Of a stretch of DNA of 64,000 nt, positions 38,086 through 48,765 are shown one piece after another. The DNA lies in the NCBI RefSeq assembly GCF_949628215.1, contig NC_134278.1:44473191-44537190 (forward strand). The letters run 5' to 3'. The stretch comes from Phalacrocorax aristotelis. Its lineage: Eukaryota > Chordata > Aves > Suliformes > Phalacrocoracidae. A model generated the notes under the pieces. It did no database searches. It was not told the DNA's origin and saw only the letters and a list, made by a program, of their open reading frames with translations. The position numbers were made by a program, and so were the translations under genes. Positions within the stretch are counted from its first letter, which is position 1. Every line of letters starts with the position of its first letter.

Positions 38086-40909
38086 CTGACATCCTTTAGA
38101 ATTGCCTTGAAATTTATTTATGAGACTATTACATAAGATTAACTGCACATGCCAAACCCAAAAAGCAAGCACAGCGTAAACCACCATGCACATGCACTGT
38201 TTCATCATTGAACCGAACAGTGAGATACTGCAAAAAATGTGAACCAAAACACAAACTTACAGAATGTTATGAAGTACACAGGATTTGTTCATAATTTTGG
38301 TGACAAAAGAGGCAGCAAGCATGGCAAGAGTCCATGATGATTTGTTTTAAACATGTAGTCTAATAAATTTAACAGGTGAGTAACCTCTCCAGGCATCTAG
38401 AAGTCAATAATCTTCAGCACACTTAAAAAAAAAAATACTTGCTCTGCCCAACTTGTTGCCTACAGAAAAATAATTTGGAGAGTAGCAAAACAGCATGAGC
38501 CACGGACGTGTTCACACGCAGGCATCAGGACTGCTTATGGGCATGCACTGGAGTGCATTCCCAAGCAATCAGAACAAGTCATGTAAGCCTGTCCCTGATC
38601 CTGCTTACCCCTCCCTTACGGGCAAGTGGGAAAGCCATCGAGCCTACACCTACTCCCTCTTCACCCACCTGCACAAGTAGGGAAAACAGTAGCCCTGACA
38701 GTTCTAAGCAGCTGACTATGAAAAGCAGCATTTTATAGTGCCCAAGATCCTCAATACAGGGAAATTAGATCACTATGACTGAGCACAGAGTTAAGAGAGG
38801 CTTCTTACAGTGTTACTGACAGACTATGTCCACACTAGTAAATCAAGCAATGCCAGGAAGCATTCCCAGGAAATGAAACTCAGTCACACAGACTGCTGAA
38901 CTGCAACAGACTGGTGCAGCATCCTCCCAACCCAGGCCAGCTACAGCTCTCCCATGCAATTCTGAGGCATGACTTCAGATTTAACACGGGCCAGGAGCCA
39001 GTCCCAACCAGCAGCTTGTATTCAGCTATCCCATTCTAGAAGGCAGGAGAGTTTAGCAGCGTTGACAAGGGCTAATCTGTGCCAGTTGGCTTCAAGACCA
39101 GAGAGGATAGTCTTGGGTACATTTAATTAGCTGGTAGAGAAATGGTCATAGCCTCTCCAAGCTTTGTTTGCTATTATTCTTAGAGGAAGACTTTAAAATT
39201 GGCACATGCAATGAAGTATACAACATAGCCTGATAAGCACCACCTGACAAAAGTCATCTACAAAAGTCATACTACACATTGTAGTATACAAGAAAAAAAA
39301 TTAGAAGTCAGTAGAGCTCATCTTGGCTTCTTCCTGTTTCCTCTGAGCAGAGAGGCTTGGCATGTCATCTACTAATATCCAGTCTCATTTCTTTTCTTGG
39401 TAAAAAAAAAAAAAAGTTCTATACTTTTAGCATGGGCTCTTATAGAAAGGCCACTCTAACAAACGAGTCATGCAAATTAGCATAAGAAGCTGAGTTTCTG
39501 AGGGCTGATCATTTGGTACTACATATTTCAAATGAAAGTTATTCAGAAATGATTATTCTTCTAATTACTAATCACTATAAAATATGCTTCTGGAGACTAA
39601 AAATATGATTACTAGCGAATGTACGATGTTATCCTGGAAACAGCTACAGCAATGTTGGCAAATACATTTTCACATGAGATAACTGCACAAAAACAACATC
39701 TGAGAGCTGACAATATAGCACAGAATAGCCATATCAATACTTTTTGAAATATCTTTATGATTTCAGATATCCAGAAATGGTCTATTTGAAACTGTCCCTG
39801 TTATAACCCAATGCCTCTGTCACCGTTGCTCTAATGCCAGAATATATACAAAGTCCCACAGAAAATGCACTGTGCAAAACCCATTTGCCACTGCTTAAGC
39901 ACTCATGTTTTCAGTAAGGATAGTTTTATTAACAGTCCTCTCAGGCATGAATCTAACTTGCCGGCTATACCTGGCTCTAAGCATTTAAAACGTGTACGTT
40001 CCCTGTACCTTTACGCAAATCGACCGTTGTCTAGGAAAAGTGTTTTTACTGATTTACAAGGAAAACTTCATAATATGCTTTATTACATATATTCGCCTGC
40101 ACTGGATCATCTTGCTTTAAAGATCAAGTATAAAGAAAACCATGTGGAACACATAAATAAAAGTTACACGCTTGCTTAGAAAATACCAGTTTTCTTAACT
40201 GAGGCGCTTCCCCCCCCGCCGCAGGGGCGACTCCCCCCATCAGGACCAACACCTACACCCTACCAGACAGCGGCAGGTTCTCCCTGATCGGGAGTTGTGA
40301 CAACCCAGGCTCTGAACAGCAGGTGACAGAGCGCAGCCCCCCCCCGCCCCGCCGTGTCCCCAGCCGGGGGTCCCGCCTCAGGGAGGCCGGGGCGCCTCCG
40401 CCCCCGGGTGCCCGCGCTGCGAGGCGGCGTTCAGCCGACGGCTCCGGAGAGCGAGGCCGCCTCACGGGGATGGAGCCCAAGCCGCCAGCGCGGCCCCCAC
40501 ACACCGCCTCCACCGCCCCGGAGGAGAACCCCGCCGACCGGTCGGGAGCGCCCACCCGGTGTCGGCAGCGCTCCCGCCGCCGGGCCCCGCTCTGCCCGCC
40601 CGCCTCCTCCCCTCAGCCGCCGCCGACCGCTGCCCGCCAGCGGCGGGAGAAGGGGCGCCCGGCCGCCCCGGCCCCGCGCAGCCTCCGCCGGGCGCCCCGT
40701 CCCCGAACCGGCCCGGCCCACCGGCACGGCGGCGCGGGCGGGTCCCCCCGGGGCCGGAGCGCCCTCCCGGCCGCGGGTCCCGGCACGACGGCGCGGGGCT
40801 CCCGGCGGTGCCCGCTGCAACTCTCCCCGCTCCTGCCGCCCCCTCGGACGGGGGGCAGCGGCAGCCCAGCGCCGCGGAACTGCCACCGCCGCCCAACGCC
40901 GCGCCTCAC

Positions 40910-41100
40910 CTCACGGCGCGGCCGGTGCCCCGCGGAGCCCAGCGCAGCACAAGCCCGGCCTGAGCCCATCCCTCCGGGAAGTTTCCTGCCATCGCAGCGG
41001 CCGGGGAAAACAAAAGCTTCAAAGCCGGGATCAGGAGAGGGAGGAGGAGGAGGAGGAGGAGGAGGAGGAGGAAGGGCAGCGCTAGCAGAAAAGTGCGGGG
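40910..41100 (-). promoter_or_regulatory. GPR63: Candidate GPR63 non-coding exon 1 with its own upstream ORF
   Basis: The minus strand reads GCCGTGAG then GTGAGG at 40910/40909, a good donor match. Upstream in the putative exon an ATG at 40992-40990 has a near-ideal context (GCGATGG). If this donor joins the acceptor at 15106, the frame runs for 27 codons in exon 1, crosses the junction and ends at TGA after 31 codons. It would then be another upstream ORF, not a receptor N-terminus. The 5' end of the exon is unknown; the right boundary given is arbitrary. A second possible donor lies at 41590/41589 (GCG then GTGAGA). Confidence 0.4.
41033..41076. repeat. GGA-repeat polypurine tract
   Basis: About eleven tandem GGA units with purine-only flanks form a 44-base polypurine run inside the CpG island. 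Repeated GGA can fold into G-quadruplex-type structures, and polypurine mirror runs can form triplexes (established for such sequences). On the minus strand it would be a CCU repeat in or just upstream of the GPR63 leader. Confidence 0.9.
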
Positions 41101-41392
41101 CATCGCTCGCCCGCCGCGCCGCTGCCCCCGGCTGCCGACCTCCCCCGGGGGGCAGCCCGCTCAGCGCCGCCTCCCCATCGGCTTCAGCAGCGGCTCCGCC
41201 ACACGGGCAGCGCCGCGGAACCGCCGGACCGCGGAGCGGGGGAGCCACTGGCAGCGCCGGTGCTTCCCCGCCTCTCTGCCAGGCCGGCCGCACCTCCCTC
41301 CCCGCCACCGCCCGTCCCGCCCGCCGCCGCAGCGCCGCCGAACCCCGCCCCCGCCCGCCCGCGCGCCCCGCGGCCCCGCCTCCTGGGGGCGG

Positions 41393-41416
41393 GCGCGCGC
41401 ACGCGCGCACGCACGC
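41393..41416. repeat. Alternating purine-pyrimidine tract (Z-DNA-prone)
   Basis: Twenty-four bases made only of GC and AC dinucleotides alternate strictly between purine and pyrimidine, next to a GC box at 41385-41394. Such CG-rich alternating tracts are the classic Z-DNA-forming type and are common close to transcription starts. Confidence 0.85.
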
Positions 41417-41560
41417 TGGGGGCGCGCGGCTCTCGCGGCTGTGCGCGCGCTCCAGCGGAGACCGGCTGCCGCCGTCCAGGGCAGGGTGGCGGGGCTGCCC
41501 TCCGAGCCCTGCGCCCCGCTCCTGCGGGAAGAGGGGCGGCTTAAGCTGGGCTTAGCCGCT

Positions 41561-44500
41561 CTGCAGCAAGGCCCCCGTTCGGTTCTCACCGCCAAGCGTC
41601 GATCAGGCTGTACCAGTAAAGTTGGAGGCGCCTCTTGTAAAAACGCAGGTAAAAGAGATGGCGAAAGCAGGACTGACACATGCAGAGGAGCGAGCGCCAA
41701 GCCTCCTGCCAGGCAGGGACATAAATACGGTGTGCCCTTGGTGGTATCTCAGTCCTTGCGAACATAAAGGGAAAACTAATACATCTCCAAGAGTCACTGT
41801 CTCCATCATAAAGGGCTGTGCCGGTGAATTTTTAAGGGTTAAGCCTCTATGTCTCCTTATTGCCCACGTAGCTACCTTGGTAAGGAGGAAGGTTTGCCAA
41901 ATCGGATACAGTTGCAACGCTGAGGTCGTGCAGTATGTGGTACAGGCGGCCGGATCACCTCCAGACTGGGATAGGGTGGCTACCGATGCAGAGGAGTGTG
42001 AGGCAAGAGAGCATGATTTCAGCCAAAGGCTACATGATTCAGAGTAGCTTATTGTGGTTTTAGCTAGTTTAATTTTCATAATTAAAATATGTATGATTGG
42101 CAAGACTCCCTGTATCATATTAAATGGGTGTACAAGGATGTGAATTGATAGGAAAACCCTTATTCTTTACAGAACTTGATGTTTGAACCAGGAAGACTCC
42201 TTCACAATCCCTTTTTCCTATTCAAACTGCATTTACCTTATTGCCAGCTAACAGGTCTCTGAACCAGATCACAACTGCTCACAGTGAACTCAGAACATGT
42301 GAAAAGAGAATAAGTAAGCTTCTTGGCTCCCAAATGGATCCCTGAAGCGTGACGCTGATGGGATGCCAGCAGAATGTTAGCCGCTACATCCACTGGTCCT
42401 GCTTTGATGTTTGAGAAGTACAACTCTCAACGGAGTTCAGCTGCCCTGCACCCACAAGGCTATGATGAGAACCGCAAGGCGAATCCAGAGAGGAAGCAAT
42501 TCTTTCTGACTGCTTTAAAAATTCTTGACCAAGTGAAATTATTTCTTTATTCTTACATCTTCTTTAACAAGTGGGTGTGAGCACTTTTTTGTTGTAATTT
42601 TCCATCAGAGGAAAATCACTATTATGTTCTACTGCTTATTTTGAGCGCAGAAAGGAAAGAAACTGTGGGGTCTGTTTGTTTTCTGGGATGCACTCTGAAC
42701 TCCTCCCATCTGAAATAAGCATAACTAACCAGTGAGAAACTGCCCCACTGGGGCTTCTGATTTGTTTTGCTATAGTTGGCTAAAGTCTTTAAAGGCTTTT
42801 TGTAGCATAGGGGAGACAGGATATATTGATTCAATTTGAAAATCCTCAGATATTATCACTGCACTCCATCTTGTGGAAGAGGCAACACACATTTTAAAAT
42901 GATCCTATAGTGGGGTTTTTGAGTAATTATACATAACAATGTCTGGTTCTTACTGTCAAAGCAAGGAGCTACATATAGCAGTGGATAGAAGAAGCTGTTT
43001 AATTCTCCATCTGCCTAATTGTACCCAATGGATTTGTGTAAATGTCGCTTGGTTTTAGGTATGAGCTTCACATCTCCTTCCTCTTTGTTTTGGAAAGGAG
43101 CTTTAGGAAAGCATTCCAAGAGCCTAATTTGAAAAGAGAAACTAAAGCAGAAAGGAACCTGCTTTCTAGGTGAGGTTGCCAAGCAGCACCCCAGCTTTGG
43201 GAGAGTCATCATAAGGCTGAAGAAGCAGCCAAGTGGAGGAGGGATGGTGACCTGTGGGGATATGTGGCTGGGGTAAAGACTCTGCTATGCACGATTGCTT
43301 TGTAGGGGACTGACTAATTTGGGGGTTTTATTTTTGTTATCCCTCTAATATAAGTACAATACTTTATAGCTATGTCCAGGACACACTATTGAGGATCGCT
43401 ATCTCTTACCCAAAAAACCCCAACGATGAGGTCCTCTCTGCCCTTCTGAAACTGCCTTTCGTGGCTTGTGACCTTTTTACCCCTTGATGTTCAGTGCTGC
43501 TTTGGGAAATCGGAATGGGTATTGAGGCAACAACTATGAGCCGTAGCAAAGGTGTATTCATACATACTTGTGTCTGGCTGGGTGCAGAGAAAACTGCGAA
43601 ATTTCTCTGGATTCACAGCTATAGAAAGGTTAACCTTATAATAGTTGCACTAGGACAAGCTTGACGAGAATGCCATTGAACTTTAATGAATAACTTAAAA
43701 TACAAAGGGCTAGTTATTCGAACTGTTCTGTGGACAGAAGAAAAAAGGTTTCCTTCAGAAAAGACTGCAGAAAAGCTTAGTCATTCAGACCCAAAAAAGC
43801 AGGGAAAAGCAGGTCTTGTGCTGAAAGAAGTTAGGAAAAAATTCTGTTGTACAAATGAGGATCCTCTGAATTACCTCACCCCAGAAGCAGGTTCCACAAG
43901 CAGGATAAATTTAATCAGCAGACATGAACTGTGACTTCCCCCGCCCCCTCCCCCCCCGAACTTCCCCCTCTCTTGCAGTAGCAGTAATGTACGGGTCTCT
44001 CCCCGTGATGTGGCGTGGAACAGCAGTGCTGAATGAAGCACTGGCCTTTTTTGTTTCGTTTACTGGGGAGGGGCTTGGACAACACAGTGGTCAACTTGCT
44101 GATTGCCGGTATGCCTTACTGCTCCAAACTGTGCTAAGTCTGCTAAAGTACAATTCATCTGTTTTAAGTAATGCCTCAGTGAAAACAAGGCCTTGAAGGT
44201 GGAGTGTCTGCTTCTGTCTACTATTATAACAGTGGCGACAGGTCTCATTAACTCCTGAGATAATACTGAGGACAGGGAATCTTCGTTGACTACAGTATTT
44301 GTTAGCCTTTTCCAGACTCCTTGGTCATTTTCCTAGAGCAATGACTCATCACTTCATCACTACGCTTATTAGCTTAAATTGTTATTATTATTATTACAAT
44401 AAAAGTAACATAATGCTTATGCTAATTCACTTTGTGCGCAACTGTCAGAATTCTTGAAACAGTTGTCAGCTGAAAACATCCTACATGAGCATTTCAGCAT

Positions 44501-47500
44501 TATTTAGACTTTTCCTGATTATTCTATTCATATTTATGAAATTTAACTCTGTTCAGTGATGATTTTCAATATAGTATGTGAAAATTCAGAGCAAATGGTC
44601 AGACCTTTTTGTGAAACCATTAGTATTGTTTGAAGGGAAATCAGGCCATAACATGACTGCTCTTCAGTTTTAGTAAAAACTCAGCCTCACAGATTTCTTT
44701 CTTGCTGAACAGCCCAAAGAGTAATGTTGGGACAGGGGTGGCAGGGAAGACTTGCCCAAAAGAAGAGGTGTGCTTTTCAGAAACATTGAATATGGATGAT
44801 AAAAAGATGCAGTGAGATTTTTTTTCCCCCCCTAACAACAGCAGAAATCATGCAGGTAAGCAGGAAAAAAACCCACAAATGTTCAGAGATTTTATATTTG
44901 CACTTATTTTATTAAGCAGTTAGTTGTATACAACCCCAAAAGTGTCTTGAGTTTCAGGCTGTCTGAAGTCTATGCCCTGAAGAAAAGGAAGACTTCAAAA
45001 CGTGGTTTCAGGTATATCCAGCATAAAAACCTTATCATCCCTTTTGCCTGCTTTTTCTTTGTAAAAGAATGAATTTGAAGACATGGAAAAACACAGCATA
45101 GTGTAACAGCAAAGGGATGGTACCAAAGTCTGACCTTGGTGGGGTTATTCAAGTGCTTGAAGTTACACAAGTGTTTTGTTCTGCCCATATGTGGAATATA
45201 AGCAAGCTCACCACAGTAAGTAGAGTGAGTGAAAAAAGACTGGGTGAGTAAGGATTATAGTGGAAAAAACAGACTGCTATTTTGAAATGGAAATCTATTA
45301 CATTTATCTGAGAATTGATGCAGAAGGCTTGTGAACTGGAGCTGAGTTTGAAATGTAGCATGAAAATGCTTTCACACCTTTCGCTAGAAGAATAAGGTCC
45401 TCTAGAGCTGCTTTTGCAGTCGAGCAAATATCAATTAGTAATTTACTCACAGCTTCAGTACTTTGTTTTCTATCCTGTTTTTATTCTGTGACGAAGAGAG
45501 AGAAAGAGAAAGCATTTGAGCAAAATTTGTGTCATTGCCAAGAGAACAGGAGATCATTTATTTTGTTGTAATTTCAGGTATTGCCATGCATTCAGTGTCT
45601 CTTGTCTTCCCTTTTGGTCATCTGACTGCTGTTGAAGTCATTCCTCTTGTTTTACATAGCAAAAATGAAAAGATGGTCAAAACCCTCATAAATTCACCTT
45701 CCTCTCAAAGGCCATTTGCTGCTTCAGTTGCTACTGTTTGCATTTGAAGCAAGATAAACCAAAGCTCTATTGCATCTGTGCACCATCCACATTGCTGTGA
45801 AAAAAATGTTTTGGGAAAATTCAACATTCAACTTCAGATCTATAAGACCCTGAAGTGTCTGAGTTGTAACTTCAATCCTTCAGCAATTATAATTGTTTCA
45901 GAAGCTCATGGGAGTGGAGGACATGGCACAGAATAGTCTCCAAGGTGATATTTTGCCCATGAAATTCAACTCTGAGAACTATGTATCCTCATCCCATGTC
46001 CCAGTTTTAAGAAAGGAATGAGACTTAAAACACTTCTCTTCATTTAGACTCTCCTATAGGAGAACCAACCGACCTCCCCTTGCAGCTAGTATGCTGGACG
46101 CTTTCTGGTGTTTCTAGTCGTGGCAGGGAGGCAATATCCAGTATTACTAAAGCTGATATACTCTTTCTAATATGACATTTGTTTCATTTTGTTCCTTAAT
46201 CCAGGAACCAGGGCCAAAAAAATCTTGATGTATGGACTTCCTAGAGAGGAACTATAAACTTCTTTCCCTACTCTCTGCCCTTCCTTCCCCCCAGTTTAGT
46301 GTTTCCTGTGCTTCCATGAAGAGCATGTAATAAAAGAAGCGTAGTCTTTCTCCCCATCCAGATCCCAGCTGTGTCTGGTTTTGTAAATTAGCTATCCTGT
46401 CACATTTAGACTAGATTTATATCTACTCCAGTTATTCAATCCAATTTTCAGTAGAACCTGTATGGTGCATATTGATATATTTGTCTTTAAAACAATTATT
46501 TTTACTGATAACATAGGAATTTAAATTACAGTCTTTATTTTCAGCAAATTATAGGTTTTATTTTCAGCAAATGCTTTGGGGTCTTTACATTATAGTCTAG
46601 TGAAACTGGCTGGGATGACTTTCCAATGTCCTAATGCTGGAAACTATCTACAGTGCAGTGTCTGAACATGCCCAGTGTTCTCTGCAGCTACGCTCTCTAG
46701 GAAAAGCATAACACAACAAGGCTTCTGCCACAAGGCACCTTTCTTTTCTGATGTCACAAACTTGGTATTACAATATCTAATTCTGTGCATCATGTTAAAA
46801 CTATTGCCATTCATTCACCAGCAAATTTTACTTTTAATAGAGGCTATAAATCAAGGTGGACAACATAGATATTACTCATTTTAAAAATTCCCATTTCTTT
46901 TCATTCAGAACCAAAGACAATGTCCTGTGAACCTAATGTTATGAAGTGACCTCTATAATAAAACAGGTTTCTGAACTGCTAACCAATAACAAATGCTTCA
47001 TAGATGCTCCAATTAAATAAAAATAATGGTGAAAAACTCACTTATTGAAAGAGAGCATTAGAGTAAGTAAGGCAAACAATTTACCACTGGGAAATATCTA
47101 TGTTGGAATCCTCTCCTCTCAATTGGTAAGTAATTTCAGCAAAGAATGAACATGGAATCGTGAGTTTAAAACAAAATTTTACTGTGGTGCTGCACATAAT
47201 TTTCAGTTCTCTCTTGAAAAAAAAGACACCACTCTATTTTAATTACACCTGGCATTAGCTAATGTTTCAAATTCTTTTTAAGTTCCCTTTGTCTTAAATA
47301 TGCCTTACCATTTTTAGGTCAGCACTAGTAATTTAACAGTGACTTTCACCTGTGGAGGCTTTTACAACTTGTACTCTTCAGAGAGAAAGAAGATGTCCAA
47401 GGACATACGTGAACACAGGAGATGCCCCACTGGGTCGGCCTGGGGATCGTTTTTTTTTTCTTTGACAGCGGCAAGAGACCCTGGCACACGTCAGATACTT

Positions 47501-48124
47501 TGAGTGTACATCAAACAAGGCAGGCTACGGTCTCTCCTCCAGAAATTCTCACTGAAGTTCTAGCCGCACTTTTTCCTCTCAACTTTTTATTTATACACTC
47601 CCTAACCAAGGCCCTTCCAAGTTGCAGGACCTCCTCCTCAGTCTCTTCCAGGCCCTGTCCCTGTTGGTTACTCATGTCACCAGAAGAAGGAAGCTTGATG
47701 GGGGGATCCTGGTGACTGTGGGAACCTGTGTCCATTCATTCCATCATCCTCCCACATCTCCAAGCAGAGCATCACTGGGGAGCATCCACCTCTTCCTCAG
47801 TTAACATTCAAGAAGTGGTGGGTGACATCAGGGTTTCTCTGCTTCATGCCCTCTTCCAGTTCCCTATCTCTGTAGTTTCAAACCTGTAACTCTTCCCTTT
47901 CTTCCATTTATTTTTCATTGTAGTTCATTTTTTCTCCTTGTTTTCATTACCATAGCCCTCTCTCCCCCGAGGGGCGCTTCAAGGTTTTGCCCGTAAGTAC
48001 CCAAATGGAAAAGCAAACAGAAACAGGAGCAGTAGGAGAAACTATTTATAGAGTGCACACAAGCTTGGCCACCTTCTTCGGGCCTTTTCTGTGTTAGTCC
48101 CCTGGCTTCCATGGCTGTTAGGAA
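41561..48124. other. Non-coding stretch beyond the CpG island
   Basis: No recognised gene. The first 450 bases (to about 42050) keep more CpG than the rest and hold a 141-codon plus-strand frame (41622-42047) without any known domain. It is best read as the island's shoulder or a divergent non-coding transcript region. From 42.1 kb onward the DNA is AT-rich with only a small TTA run (44383-44397) and a 16-base sequence repeated at 46534-46549 and 46557-46572. Confidence 0.5.
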
Positions 48125-48765
48125 GGTAAATCCTTACCTAGTCCTTTCACTATCCATTTTTGGACCTATTCTACATGAACTTGTCCAATTCCTGTTTGAA
48201 CCTGCTGTTGGGATCTGCTTTCACAACCTCTTTTGGTAGCAAGTTCAGAAATTCACTAGCTACTGTGTAAAGTCATGTGTTCTTTTCATCTGTTTTAAAC
48301 TAATGTCACCAAATAAGCCAAGCTCTACGCTGTGATGAAAAATGGTTCCGTATTCATCTTTTCAGCCACCTTTGTGATTTCATAAACATTGAACAAGTCT
48401 CACCACAGCACTTACCCTTCCCAATTGAAAAGCCTCAAATTTTTTAGTCGGGTCTCATAGGGCAGCCACTCCCTTTAATCCCTTTTATAATTTCAGTTGT
48501 TTTCTCTGTATCTTCCCTAACTCTTCCATGTCCTTTTCCAGATACCAGGGCCAGAACTGTACAGAGCATTAAAAATGTGGATACAAGAGAGTCACACTAG
48601 AGTTAAGGCAAAATTATGCTCTCTCACTACCATTTCAGATGATGCCAGACACCTTTTTTGCCTGTTGTTTGAATGCCACCACATATTCACCCAGTGATTT
48701 CTGAGAACTTCAGTCTCAATAACTCCAACGTTTCTTTTCTGAGTTGTACCTGGTCGTTAGATCTG
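48125..48765 (-). mobile_element. Ancient CR1/L3-like LINE fragment
   Basis: A long, strongly diverged antisense LINE is recognisable from ordered blocks: GATCTGCTTTCACAACCTC, CTACTGTGTAAAGTCATGTG, TCTGTTTTAAACTAATGTCA, GAACAAGTCTCACCACAGCA, CCAGGGCCAGAACTGTACAG and finally TCAATAACTCCAACGTTTC. These correspond to the 3' half of ORF2 and the 3' UTR in the old CR1/L3-type elements shared by amniotes. Frames are fully eroded. It is clearly older than the other CR1 copies here. Confidence 0.75.

Larger units (their letters stand above)
15106..40909 (-). other. GPR63: Probable GPR63 first intron
   Basis: The span runs from a good minus-strand donor in the CpG island (GAG then GTGAGG, boundary 40910/40909) to the strong acceptor at 15106-15107. 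No internal coding exon is recognisable. Open frames on both strands are short and lack domains, and the longest one (26387-26974) is an artefact of an A/C-rich tract. Extra non-coding 5' exons may exist but cannot be told from sequence. Repeats within it are listed separately. About 26 kb of intron is in keeping with the human gene, which also has its coding exon far from the promoter (recalled, not checked). Confidence 0.6.
40203..41560. promoter_or_regulatory. GPR63: CpG island, probable GPR63 promoter
   Basis: About 1.35 kb of very GC-rich, CpG-dense DNA rises sharply out of AT-rich surroundings. It contains canonical GC boxes, for example GGGGGCGGGG on the minus strand at 41343-41352 and GGGGGCGGGC on the plus strand at 41385-41394, and no clear TATA box. 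It lies upstream of GPR63 on the minus strand and supplies a good splice donor (40909/40910), which makes it the likely start region. The long open frames on both strands here (up to 410 codons) reflect a lack of AT-rich stop codons and are not supported as genes. Such islands often also fire in the other direction. Confidence 0.85.

Noticed and set aside
40323-41555. Long open frames (up to 410 codons) on both strands of the CpG island
   Set aside because: They are Pro/Arg/Ala/Gly-rich translations of GC-rich DNA where stop codons are rare. Frames overlap on both strands and none has a recognised domain.
46534-46572. Direct repeat of 16 bases (TTTATTTTCAGCAAAT twice)
   Set aside because: A small local duplication in AT-rich DNA, with no sign of function.
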